Source: Anaerolineales bacterium
Lineage (GTDB): Bacteria > Chloroflexota > Anaerolineae > Anaerolineales > DRMV01
DNA length: 9,800 nucleotides
NCBI GenBank assembly: GCA_015494815.1
Contig: WGAK01000197.1
Coordinates: forward strand, 1-9,800
Reading direction: 5' to 3'
Below, in pieces: positions 1-8,502 of this stretch (positions within the stretch are counted from its first letter, which is position 1; every line of letters starts with the position of its first letter). Made by a program: the position numbers and the translations under genes. The notes beneath the pieces were generated by a model. That model made no database searches. It was not told the origin of the DNA and saw nothing but the letters and a program-made list of their open reading frames with translations.

Positions 1-359
1 TTCCCTCACTTCGCAGTATCCCGGGCGCGGAGCGTCGGAATAATTTTGCTCGACTTTGGGGACAACAAATTAGAAGTCTGCAAGTAAATCGTGATAGCGC
101 CAGTCTGAGTAACAAGAGGGTGCTTGTTCTTGACGATTTTACAACAACGGGGATAAGTCTTGAAGCCGCTCGCCACTTGTTACATCAACATGGAGTCGCG
201 CAAGTTATAGGTCTTGCAATAGGAAAATTCCGCCGTGCATATCATTACTACCAAGGTGGTGGATTCCATGAGTGCCAAGGTCGAAGCTTTAGCAAGGCAG
301 ATAAGCGTTTTGGTGAATACTTGGAGTATTATAAAAACCCGCCACTGCCAGAACAGTAA
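1..359 (+). CDS. Phosphoribosyltransferase-like protein, 3' part (5' end outside window)
   Basis: The frame is open from base 3 to the TAA at 357-359 (118 codons visible), so the gene begins before the window; the GTG at 120 lies in the protein core and is not a convincing start. The visible part contains V-L-V-L-D-D-F-T-T-T-G, the hydrophobic-strand, DD, TTG loop that binds PRPP in type I phosphoribosyltransferases (ComF, Apt, PyrE fold). It is followed by a helix (SLEAARHLL) and a strand (VAQVIGLAIGKF), as expected after that loop. The tail is basic and aromatic, ending in PPLPEQ. ComF-like proteins without a known nucleotide substrate often sit beside DNA-uptake, helicase or defence genes, but the partner here is out of view. 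Base composition and codon use (ATA, AAA, TTA) are far more A+T-rich than downstream, suggesting horizontal acquisition. The family call is fairly good; the role is unknown. Confidence 0.6.
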   Translation, partial: PSLRSIPGAERRNNFARLWGQQIRSLQVNRDSASLSNKRVLVLDDFTTTGISLEAARHLLHQHGVAQVIGLAIGKFRRAYHYYQGGGFHECQGRSFSKADKRFGEYLEYYKNPPLPEQ

Positions 360-441
360 ATTGATGAGCACTTTAATAAAGAAATGATTTTGGTTGTCTG
401 CGAGGGTAGCAAAATCCTCTTATTATCCTGCCTGCTGCTGA
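360..441. other. A+T-rich spacer up to a composition boundary
   Basis: These bases follow the phosphoribosyltransferase stop and remain A+T-rich. I find no convincing ORF, promoter or terminator. Between about 425 and 450 the sequence changes sharply to the G+C-rich style of the rest of the window. This looks like the right-hand edge of an acquired segment or a recombination junction; the left edge is outside the window, so no flanking repeats can be compared. Confidence 0.4.
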
Positions 442-501
442 AGCGCCAAGATGCAGGCCCGGGCCGCGTTGGTGCTGCGCGCGCTGGGGCTAACGGCCTG
501 A
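442..501 (+). pseudogene. Possible C-terminal stub of a LuxR/NarL-type regulator
   Basis: Just inside the G+C-rich DNA, a frame bounded upstream by TGA at 439-441 and closed by TGA at 499-501 reads S-A-K-M-Q-A-R-A-A-L-V-L-R-A-L-G-L-T-A. The pattern A-(K/E)-x-x-x-(R/Q)-A-A-L-x-x-R-x-L-G-L matches the last recognition-side helix of LuxR/NarL-type helix-turn-helix response regulators, which typically end in 'RTQAALLARELGLI'-like sequence. No start codon region or upstream coding part is present. The likely reading is the surviving 3' end of a host gene cut by the A+T-rich insertion. The match is short and could be chance in Ala/Leu/Arg-rich DNA. Confidence 0.3.
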
Positions 502-518
502 GGCGGCCTCCGGGGCCA

Positions 519-527
519 TGTTACAAT
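519..527 (+). promoter_or_regulatory. Extended -10 promoter for proline dehydrogenase
   Basis: TGTTACAAT is a TG-N extended -10 element (hexamer TACAAT at 522-527). I see no clear -35 box, which is common for extended -10 promoters. Transcription would start near 534, giving a leader of about 74 nt before the ATG at 608. The leader has a small hairpin, CCCGC at 536-540 pairing with GCGGG at 547-551. Confidence 0.45.
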
Positions 528-595
528 GAAAAAGGCCCGCGCGTCTGCGGGTGGGTCGGGTTGAGGTTGTTTCATCCGCCGCGTTTCGCCTTGCC

Positions 596-601
596 GAGGA
601 G
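596..601 (+). promoter_or_regulatory. Shine-Dalgarno site fixing the proline dehydrogenase start
   Basis: GAGGAG lies 6 bases before the ATG at 608. This decides for 608 rather than the in-frame GTG at 551, whose extra 19 residues show no family similarity and overlap the leader hairpin. Confidence 0.7.
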
Positions 602-607
602 CCAGCC

Positions 608-1567
608 ATGTTGCGAGCGCTGTTGCTGTACCTGTCCAAGGCCGCCTGGGCCCGTCGTTGGCTGACGCGTTGGGCCGTAACCCGGCGCGTGGCCGACCGT
701 TTCGTCGCCGGCGATACCTTAGCCGACGCGGTGCGCATCACCCGCCAACTCAACGCCGAGGGCCTGCTGGTCACCCTGGACCACCTGGGCGAATTTACCA
801 CCAACCCCGACGAGGCCCGCCAGGCCACCGATGACCTCATCACCTTAGCCGAGACCATCCAGCACGAACACCTGCGGGCGGGCATTTCCCTCAAACTCAC
901 CCAATTGGGCCTGGCGCTGGACGAGAACCTGGCCGCCGACAACCTGGCCCGCATTTTGGCCGTGACGCAACCCAAGGGCATCTTCGTGCGCATTGACATG
1001 GAAGACTCGCCCTGGGTGGATGCCACCCTGCGCATTTACGACGCGCTGCGGGGCCAGGGGTACGACCTGCTGGGGGTGGTCATTCAGGCTTACCTCTATC
1101 GCAGCGAGGGCGATTTGCGGCGCTTGATGCAGATTCCGGCCCGGGTGCGGCTGGTGAAGGGCGCGTATCAAGAGCCGCCCGAGGTGGCGTATCCCAAGAA
1201 GCGGGATGTGGACGCCAACTACGACCGCCTCACCCGCTTGCTGCTGGATGCCACCCAGGCTGCGGGCGCGCCCCCGGTCTCGGACGACGGCCGGGTGCCG
1301 CCCTTACCGGCCATCGCTACCCACGACGAGAATCGCATCGCCTATGCCCGGGACTACGCGGCGCACCTGGGCCTGCCCAAAGCCGCGGTGGAATTCCAGA
1401 TGCTGTTCGGCGTGCGGCGGCAATTGCAGCGCCAACTGGCTCAGGCGGGTTACCCCGTGCGCATCTATGTGCCTTACGGCACCGAATGGTACCCCTACTT
1501 CATGCGCCGCCTGGCCGAGCGCCCGGCCAACCTCATGTTCTTCTTGCGCAACCTGTTCCGCGCCTGA
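608..1567 (+). CDS. putB: Proline dehydrogenase (monofunctional, FAD-dependent)
   Basis: 319 residues, the usual length for bacterial monofunctional PRODH. The enzyme oxidises L-proline to delta-1-pyrroline-5-carboxylate with FAD and passes electrons to the membrane quinone pool. Family motifs of the beta/alpha barrel appear in order: VTLDHLGE (55-62), SLKLTQLG (94-101, with Lys96 in the active-site position), RIDMED (128-133), VIQAYLYRS (158-166), RLVKGAY (181-187), ATHDE (237-241), FQMLFGVR, and the C-terminal Y-P-Y-F-M-R-R helix (295-301). The last carries the paired arginines (300-301) that bind the proline carboxylate in the family. No P5C dehydrogenase domain is fused and none lies next door, so step two must be encoded elsewhere. 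The start is set by GAGGAG at 596-601. No obvious poly-T terminator follows. Function is confident; the symbol follows Bacillus usage. Confidence 0.93.
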   Translation: MLRALLLYLSKAAWARRWLTRWAVTRRVADRFVAGDTLADAVRITRQLNAEGLLVTLDHLGEFTTNPDEARQATDDLITLAETIQHEHLRAGISLKLTQLGLALDENLAADNLARILAVTQPKGIFVRIDMEDSPWVDATLRIYDALRGQGYDLLGVVIQAYLYRSEGDLRRLMQIPARVRLVKGAYQEPPEVAYPKKRDVDANYDRLTRLLLDATQAAGAPPVSDDGRVPPLPAIATHDENRIAYARDYAAHLGLPKAAVEFQMLFGVRRQLQRQLAQAGYPVRIYVPYGTEWYPYFMRRLAERPANLMFFLRNLFRA

Positions 1568-1592
1568 TGCGGCGCGTGGGGCTCCACGGGTA

Positions 1593-1618
1593 GCCCGGCT
1601 CCGCGAACGAGGCCGGGC
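1593..1618 (+). other. G+C-rich hairpin between proline dehydrogenase and membrane-protein gene
   Basis: GCCCGGCTC (1593-1601) pairs with GAGGCCGGGC (1609-1618) with one bulged base and a 7-base loop. There is no T-run after it, and the -10 box of the next gene starts three bases later. It may protect the proline dehydrogenase 3' end or act as a weak terminator; it is not a standard intrinsic terminator. Confidence 0.4.
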
Positions 1619-1620
1619 GG

Positions 1621-1632
1621 TATAATGGGCTT
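1621..1632 (+). promoter_or_regulatory. TATAAT -10 with 6-base spacing to ATG (leaderless promoter)
   Basis: A perfect TATAAT (1621-1626), preceded by GGCGG, ends exactly 6 bases before the ATG at 1633. With the usual -10 to +1 distance, the A of the start codon is the predicted first transcribed base. There is no Shine-Dalgarno site between them, and no clear -35. Confidence 0.6.
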
Positions 1633-2697
1633 ATGCGCCGCATCTTGGTTGCTTTGCTGTTGTTGCTGGGGCTCATGTTCCTGGTGGGGCACCAGGGGGA
1701 GTTGCAGCGTTTCGTCCAGGTGCTCCGTTCGGGGGATTGGTGGTTCGTGGCCCTGGCCTTTGGTTTTCAGGCCGCCTGGTTTGCGCATGTCGCCTTCACC
1801 TTCGATTGGCTGTATCAGGCCCTGGGCCTGCGGGAGCATCGCCTGCGTTTGCTGCTCATGGCGCTATCCATGAATTTCGTCAACATGGTCGCGCCCACGG
1901 CCGGCGTGTCGGGCATGGCCGTGTTTGCCAGCGAGGCCCGCGACCAGGGACAATCCACGGCCAAGGCGATGGTGGCCACCACCCTCTACATCTTCTTCGA
2001 GCATCTGGGCTTTTTGGCCGTGCTGTTCTTGGGGCTGTGGGTGCTGGTGCGGCGGGGGCAACTGACCTGGGTGGAAATCTCCGCTTCGGCCATCATGGTG
2101 GCCATCGTGGCGGGGCTGGGCTCGATGCTGTACCTGGGCGCGCGCGCGGGGCGTTCGCTGGCCGTGTTTCTGGCCTGGGCCGCGCGGCGCATCAACGCCC
2201 TGGTGCGGCCGCTGCTGCGCCGGGACTGGCTTTCGGAGGCCCGCGCGCATCAGTTCGGCCACGACCTGAGCGTGGGCCTCAAGGCGCTGCGCGCCAACCC
2301 CCGCTTCGTGGGCCTGCTGACCCTCATGGGCATTGGCAGCAAAATGTGGCTCATGCTGGTGCTCTACGCGGTGTTTCGGGCCTTTCATGTGCCCCTGTCG
2401 CCGGGCACCTGGGTGGCCGCGTTCACCGTGGCCTACCTGTTCCTGGTGGTCTCGCCCGCGCCGGGGGGCGTGGGCTTCGTCGAGAGCGCGCTCACGGTGG
2501 CCTTGACTTCCTTCTACATCCCGGTGGAGGACGCGGTGGTGGTGGCCCTGGTGTATCGGGGCATCACCTTTTGGATTCCGTTGCTCCTGGGTTTCGTGGC
2601 CCTGCGCGCCTTGCCGTGGACGCGCCGTTTGAACGGTGCGCATCCCCGGCCGCGCGCGGCGTCCCTTCCCCCGCCCCCTGATGAGGTGGAATCATGA
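1633..2697 (+). CDS. UPF0104 / lysylphosphatidylglycerol-synthase TM-region family membrane protein
   Basis: 354 residues, polytopic, with about eight hydrophobic segments starting at residue 4. It belongs to the family of flippase-like integral membrane proteins (LPG_synthase_TM; YbhN/AglD relatives). Signature stretches visible are N-M-V-A-P-T-A-G-V-S-G (84-94), S-P-A-P-G-G-V-G-F-V-E (274-284) and the terminal RGITFWIPLLLGF. These are the conserved pore-like motifs of the family. There is no soluble aminoacyl-transferase domain as in MprF, so lysyl-PG synthesis itself is not expected; members are thought to move or present lipids, but the substrate cannot be told from sequence. The Pro/Arg-rich tail (about the last 25 residues) is cytosolic or disordered. 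The start is supported by the leaderless promoter. The gene overlaps the next by ATGA, so translation is probably coupled. Confidence 0.85.
   Translation: MRRILVALLLLLGLMFLVGHQGELQRFVQVLRSGDWWFVALAFGFQAAWFAHVAFTFDWLYQALGLREHRLRLLLMALSMNFVNMVAPTAGVSGMAVFASEARDQGQSTAKAMVATTLYIFFEHLGFLAVLFLGLWVLVRRGQLTWVEISASAIMVAIVAGLGSMLYLGARAGRSLAVFLAWAARRINALVRPLLRRDWLSEARAHQFGHDLSVGLKALRANPRFVGLLTLMGIGSKMWLMLVLYAVFRAFHVPLSPGTWVAAFTVAYLFLVVSPAPGGVGFVESALTVALTSFYIPVEDAVVVALVYRGITFWIPLLLGFVALRALPWTRRLNGAHPRPRAASLPPPPDEVES
2683..2689 (+). promoter_or_regulatory. Shine-Dalgarno site for the GNAT gene
   Basis: GAGGTGG, inside the end of the upstream gene, lies 4 bases before the ATG at 2694. It supports that start and coupled translation through the ATGA overlap. 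Confidence 0.55.
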
Positions 2698-3830
2698 GCG
2701 TTCGAATCGTCCCCGTGCGCACCCGCGCCCAACAACGCGCGTTCATCGCGTTCGTGTTCGATTTGTACCGCGACTGCCCGCAATGGGTGCCGCCGCTGTG
2801 GGCCGACGCCTGGCTGCCTTTGCAGCGCCACAAGCACCCTTTTTATGAGCATTCCGAGGCCGATTTCTTCCTGGCCTATCGCGGGTCGCAGGTGGTGGGC
2901 CGCATCGCGGTGCTGGAAAACACGCGCTTCAACGCCTATCACGGCACTCGCGAGGCCGACTTCTACTTTCTGGACTTCGTAGACGACGCCGAGGTGGTCG
3001 CGGCCCTGGTGCAGGCCGCCGCGGATTGGGCCCGTGGCCGGGGGTTGGATACGCTGGTGGGGCCCAAAGGTTTTGCCGCCTTCGACGGCTATGGCCTGCT
3101 GGTGGAGGGGTTCGAGCATCGTCAGATGATGACCATGATGAACTACAACTACCCCTACTATCCGCACCATCTGGAGCGCCTGGGCTTTCGCAAGGAAGTG
3201 GATTTCTTCTCCTACCCGGCCGAAGTGGCGACCTTTCGGGTGCCCGAACGGTTTTGGCGTGTGGCCGAGCGGGTGCGGCGGCGCTATGACCTGCGGGTGG
3301 TCACCCTGCGCTCGCGCCGCGATGTGCGCTACTGGGCCCCGCGGGTGGGGCGGGCCTACAACGAGACCTTCGTCCACAACTGGGAGTACTACCCCCTGAC
3401 CGAGCGGGAAATCGCTTTCTTGGCGCAAAACCTGCAGTGGGTCGTGCGGCCTGACCTGATGAAACTCATCGTGCACGGCGACGACGAAGAGGTAGTGGGC
3501 TTTTTGCTGGGGTTCCCCGATGTGTCTGAGGCGCTGCAAAAGGCCCGCGGGCGCCTGTGGCCCTGGCACGCGCTGCGGCTGTGGCGCGCGCTGTACCGCA
3601 CCGATACCATCTCGCTCAACGGCGCGGGGGTGCACCCGCGCTATCAGGGCCGCGGCGGCAATGTGTTGCTCTACACCGAGATGGAGCGCACCATCCGCAC
3701 CAGCGGCCAGTTTCGCCACGCGGAACTCACCCAGGTGGCCGACACCGCTACCGAAATGCAGCGCGACCTGGCCCGCCTGGGCGTCCACCCTTATAAACGC
3801 CATCGGGTGTATCGGCTGGACCTGGCCTGA
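2694..3830 (+). CDS. YghO-like GNAT-superfamily acyltransferase (substrate unknown)
   Basis: 378 residues, the usual length for YghO-type proteins. The N-terminal pattern I-V-P-V-R-T...F-V-x-x-L-Y-R-D-C-P-Q-W-V-P-P-L followed by H-P-F-Y-E-H-S-E-A-D-F-F-L-A is the family hallmark. GPKGFAAFDGYGLLVEGF and NYNYPYYPHHLERLGFRK follow, as in relatives. The C-terminal GNAT fold carries the acetyl-CoA pyrophosphate loop R-Y-Q-G-R-G-G (316-322), preceded by the beta-4 strand TISLNGAGVHP. The protein should transfer an acyl group from a CoA or similar donor, but no substrate is known for the family. It is soluble, with no signal peptide. Its coupling to the UPF0104 membrane gene suggests a linked job, possibly lipid or envelope modification; that is inference. 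The TGA stop lies 2 bases from the stop of the convergent gene. Confidence 0.82.
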   Translation: MSVRIVPVRTRAQQRAFIAFVFDLYRDCPQWVPPLWADAWLPLQRHKHPFYEHSEADFFLAYRGSQVVGRIAVLENTRFNAYHGTREADFYFLDFVDDAEVVAALVQAAADWARGRGLDTLVGPKGFAAFDGYGLLVEGFEHRQMMTMMNYNYPYYPHHLERLGFRKEVDFFSYPAEVATFRVPERFWRVAERVRRRYDLRVVTLRSRRDVRYWAPRVGRAYNETFVHNWEYYPLTEREIAFLAQNLQWVVRPDLMKLIVHGDDEEVVGFLLGFPDVSEALQKARGRLWPWHALRLWRALYRTDTISLNGAGVHPRYQGRGGNVLLYTEMERTIRTSGQFRHAELTQVADTATEMQRDLARLGVHPYKRHRVYRLDLA

Positions 3831-3832
3831 GG

Positions 3833-5068
3833 CTACGGCAAAATGTAGAGGATGTTCTCCGGCGACGGGGGCGGTGCCAGAAAGTAGATGGTGGTCCACT
3901 GGTGCCACGAGACATAGTCGTCGTCGGAGTAGCCCAGGTCAATCCAATAACGCCCCGGAATGCCACCGCCGGTGTCCAGGATGCGGCCGAAGCCGTACCC
4001 CGGCACATACACCTGCATGCCCTTCATGTTGCGATACCACGGCACGGTGACCGCAACGACGCCCTTCTGCAGCCGCGCGCCGCTGGCCGTGGTGGAACTG
4101 CAGCGTCCGCCGCCCACCCGGCACGGCGAATACGAGGTGGCATACACCCGCACCGCGCGCCAATAGCGCACCGGCCCCTCGGGGGTGTCCAGGGTGCGGA
4201 TGACGATTTTGGTGCCATAGCCCACCACCCGCGGCTGCGGCGGCTGCACCACCCATTCGCCCAAGGCCCGGCGCTGCGCCTCCTGGCCGTCCACATACCG
4301 CACCCGTTCCCAGCGCATCTGCACGCCCGGCCGCCCCTCTTGCACCACCTGGATGGTGTCGAGCGGCACATCGGGCAACGGGCGGGTCTCCTGGTCATAG
4401 GGGATGCTTTCCTGCACCGTGAGCCAGGTCTCGCGCACCCGGTGCACTTGCAGGGGGACGTCCTCCGGTAGGGGCGCGGTCTCGTCGGGTTCCACCGTGT
4501 CCAGTCCCAGCAGCGGCACTCCGGCCTGCCACAAGGCTTCCCCCACCGTCGTGGCCGCCACCCGCGCGGTGACCTCGCCCGCGGGCGTGCGCAGGGTCAC
4601 GCCCCGCGCGGGATGCCATTGCCAGCCCTCGGGCGTCGCCACCAGTCGGTCCGCGGGGTGCAGTGGCAGCCCGGCCGCGCTCAGGGCCAGGCGCGGGTCG
4701 GCGCTGGGCGACCACACCACCCCCCGTTGGCCCTGGGGTGTGGACCACGACCGGGCGTGCGCGCGCCGCACATCCAACAGCGCGACCTGCACGCCCTCGG
4801 GCCAGGGTCGTTCGGCCTGCCAGGGCTGACCGTTGAGCCGCACCTCATCGCCGGGGAACCACGGCACGCCGACCTGGCTCAGCGCATCTGCGGGGAAAGC
4901 GCCGGTCACGGCCACCTGGGCCACCACCTCGCCGTCCACCCGCACCACCACCTGCCGCGGCCGCGCGGCTGCCGGGGGCGACGCGGTGCCAACGGGTGCG
5001 CTCAGGCCCAGGGCCAGCAACACCAGTCCGGCCGCCACCAGGCCCATCGCCAGCGGATAGCGCCACAT
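3833..5068 (-). CDS. Cell-wall protein with DUF348, G5 and 3D domains
   Basis: 411 residues from the ATG at 5068. A hydrophobic helix at about residues 5-23 is a signal anchor or signal peptide without a clear cleavage site. Two DUF348-like ubiquitin-fold repeats follow (about 37-80 and 150-200; VVVRVDGEVV and TLRTPAGEVTARV types). Next is a G5 domain (about 208-290: E-S-I-P-Y-D-Q-E-T, then E-G-R-P-G-V and V-R-Y-V-D-G-Q-E), and then a C-terminal 3D domain from 308. The 3D domain has A-T-S-Y-S-P, Asp365 in D-T-G-G, Asp377 in W-I-D-L-G and Asp382-384, the acidic residues that name it. This architecture is shared with YabE/Rpf-like and YuiC-like peptidoglycan hydrolases (lytic transglycosylase-type double-psi barrel); activity is likely but unproven. 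The start at 5068 is preferred over the ATG at 5098 because GGAG sits 7 bases upstream and it falls right after the upstream stop. Confidence 0.85.
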   Translation of the reverse strand: MWRYPLAMGLVAAGLVLLALGLSAPVGTASPPAAARPRQVVVRVDGEVVAQVAVTGAFPADALSQVGVPWFPGDEVRLNGQPWQAERPWPEGVQVALLDVRRAHARSWSTPQGQRGVVWSPSADPRLALSAAGLPLHPADRLVATPEGWQWHPARGVTLRTPAGEVTARVAATTVGEALWQAGVPLLGLDTVEPDETAPLPEDVPLQVHRVRETWLTVQESIPYDQETRPLPDVPLDTIQVVQEGRPGVQMRWERVRYVDGQEAQRRALGEWVVQPPQPRVVGYGTKIVIRTLDTPEGPVRYWRAVRVYATSYSPCRVGGGRCSSTTASGARLQKGVVAVTVPWYRNMKGMQVYVPGYGFGRILDTGGGIPGRYWIDLGYSDDDYVSWHQWTTIYFLAPPPSPENILYILP

Positions 5069-5070
5069 GG

Positions 5071-5079
5071 CCTCACTCC
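5071..5079 (-). promoter_or_regulatory. Shine-Dalgarno overlapping the upstream stop codon
   Basis: On the - strand GGAGTGAGG runs 5079 to 5071. It contains the TGA of the Cas4-like gene (5075-5073) and leads into the ATG at 5068. A terminating ribosome would sit on the reinitiation site, so the two genes are probably translated as a coupled pair. Confidence 0.55.
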
Positions 5080-5588
5080 AGGCGTTGGTCGCACACATGC
5101 CGAAAGCCGCAGGCCCGGCAGCGGGCCCGCTTCTCGTGCGACCGGGGGACTTCGCGCCAGGACGCGGCCTGACGCATCAGCGCCAGCACGCCCAACAAGC
5201 GCCGCTCCAACTCGGGCGTGAACTCGACGCGAAACGTGCGCTGGGGATAGCGGATGAACCCGTAGGGCGCGGGTTGACCCAGCACCCGCCGGATGAGCAG
5301 CCCGTAGGCCGCCAACTGGTAGATGTGGCCTTCGTAGGGCTGGTCCGGCGTGCGCCCCGACTTGACCTCCACCGGGATGTAGCCCTCCGCGCGGACCACG
5401 ATGTAATCGGGCTTGCCGACCAGGTTCAGGTCCGGGTCGTACAAGGGACGGGCCACGGTGCGGCGGGCCCCTGAGTCGTCATAGGCCACAGCACCCTGCG
5501 GCAGGCCCAGTTGGCGATACTCCCGGCGGGCCCACAGCCACAACCCCAGCGCGGTCACCATCAAGGCGGCCAGGCAAACGGGCATCAT
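5073..5588 (-). CDS. Membrane-anchored Cas4/RecB-like PD-(D/E)XK family protein
   Basis: 171 residues from the ATG at 5588. One TM helix (about residues 3-20) is followed by a cytosolic nuclease fold. G-K-P-D61-Y then V-E74-V-K76 is the PD-(D/E)XK metal-binding core, and H-I-Y-Q91-L-A-A-Y95 is the QxxxY motif of the Cas4/AddB/RecB group. The tail has C157-x2-C160-x5-C166, the spacing of the three C-terminal Fe-S ligands of Cas4. The fourth, N-terminal ligand is absent; the only other Cys (Cys5) lies in the membrane helix. Cas4 enzymes are 5'-3' exonucleases in CRISPR adaptation, but there are no cas genes or repeats here. A solitary DNA-repair or quality-control role is plausible and unproven. 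The start is chosen because a -10 box lies exactly 6 bases upstream; a longer frame reaches 5636 but would run through that promoter. It is first in a pair with the 3D-domain gene. Confidence 0.75.
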   Translation of the reverse strand: MMPVCLAALMVTALGLWLWARREYRQLGLPQGAVAYDDSGARRTVARPLYDPDLNLVGKPDYIVVRAEGYIPVEVKSGRTPDQPYEGHIYQLAAYGLLIRRVLGQPAPYGFIRYPQRTFRVEFTPELERRLLGVLALMRQAASWREVPRSHEKRARCRACGFRHVCDQRLE

Positions 5589-5594
5589 GGCCGC

Positions 5595-5603
5595 ATTGTA
5601 CCA
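5595..5603 (-). promoter_or_regulatory. Extended -10 promoter for the Cas4-like gene (leaderless)
   Basis: On the - strand, TGGTACAAT (5603 to 5595) is a TG-N extended -10. The hexamer TACAAT ends 6 bases before the ATG at 5588, so the predicted transcript begins at the start codon. No ribosome-binding site fits between them. Confidence 0.55.
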
Positions 5604-5613
5604 TGCGCCAACA

Positions 5614-5659
5614 CCTCTCTTATGTTTCGCTAACAACCCTCTTATACGCCCTCTCTACA
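5614..5659 (+). repeat. Three CCTCT-type direct repeats upstream of clpB
   Basis: Similar pyrimidine-rich units occur at 5614-5624 (CCTCTCTTATG), 5637-5647 (CCCTCTTATAC) and 5649-5659 (CCCTCTCTACA) in the clpB/Cas4-like divergent region. The last runs into the clpB -10 box. They could be operator half-sites or just pyrimidine-biased sequence. No CIRCE or HAIR inverted repeat is present. Confidence 0.3.
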
Positions 5660-5661
5660 AT
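5656..5661 (+). promoter_or_regulatory. Putative clpB -10 box
   Basis: TACAAT, with a weak possible -35 (TAACAA at 5631-5636, spacing 19). Transcription would start near 5668, leaving a leader of about 100 nt before the clpB ATG. Confidence 0.4.
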
Positions 5662-5753
5662 GAGGTTGTCCGGCGGTGCGCCTCAGGGGCGTGGCCGCCG
5701 GGCCTGTGTGGACGCGTTGGACGACCACAACCTGGATTAACTTTGTCTGTTAC

Positions 5754-5760
5754 GAGGAGG
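5754..5760 (+). promoter_or_regulatory. Strong Shine-Dalgarno site of clpB
   Basis: GAGGAGG lies 8 bases before the ATG at 5769. It sets the start against an in-frame upstream extension reaching 5676, which would add 31 residues unlike any ClpB N-terminus. Confidence 0.8.
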
Positions 5761-5768
5761 ACACTCCC

Positions 5769-8405
<2,637 letters not shown>

Positions 8406-8431
8406 GCCGGTGGCGAATCCGGGCCTGGGTA

Positions 8432-8465
8432 GGGGCCGCGCCCCCCGCGCGGCCCCGGACTTTTT
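8432..8465 (+). terminator. Intrinsic terminator after clpB
   Basis: A perfect 10-bp stem, GGGGCCGCGC (8432-8441) with GCGCGGCCCC (8447-8456), has a five-C loop and is followed, after GGAC, by TTTTT (8461-8465). The T-run is short and offset by four bases, but the stem is very strong. It isolates clpB from the amidase gene. Confidence 0.75.
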
Positions 8466-8490
8466 AAGGCCTCGCCCCCGCAGCCGGCGG

Positions 8491-8502
8491 TATAATATCC
8501 GC
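8491..8502 (+). promoter_or_regulatory. TATAAT -10 with 6-base spacing to ATG (leaderless promoter)
   Basis: GGCGG then TATAAT (8491-8496), then 6 bases, then ATG at 8503: the same arrangement as at 1621. It sits just after the clpB terminator. No ribosome-binding site and no clear -35 are visible. Confidence 0.6.

Noticed and set aside
120..359. GTG at 120 as the true start of the phosphoribosyltransferase
   Set aside because: The frame is open back to base 3, and the GTG lies immediately before the PRPP-binding loop, leaving no room for the rest of the fold.
384..665. 93-codon + strand frame spanning the composition boundary
   Set aside because: It crosses from A+T-rich into G+C-rich DNA and runs through the promoter and into proline dehydrogenase in another frame; Cys/Pro/Arg-rich without a domain.
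1593..1618. Hairpin as an intrinsic terminator of proline dehydrogenase
   Set aside because: There is no T-run after the stem; the sequence goes straight into the next promoter, so it is listed only as a hairpin.
1737..2681. 314-codon + strand frame inside the UPF0104 gene
   Set aside because: Gly/Ala/Arg-rich out-of-frame translation; the 1633 frame has conserved family motifs and TM segments.
2514..3908. 464-codon open frame on the - strand across the GNAT gene
   Set aside because: His/Pro/Gly/Gln-rich shadow of a well-supported + strand gene; no recognisable fold.
5073..5588. CRISPR-associated cas4 as part of a CRISPR-Cas locus
   Set aside because: No cas1, cas2 or effector gene and no repeat-spacer array in the window; only the fold is shared.
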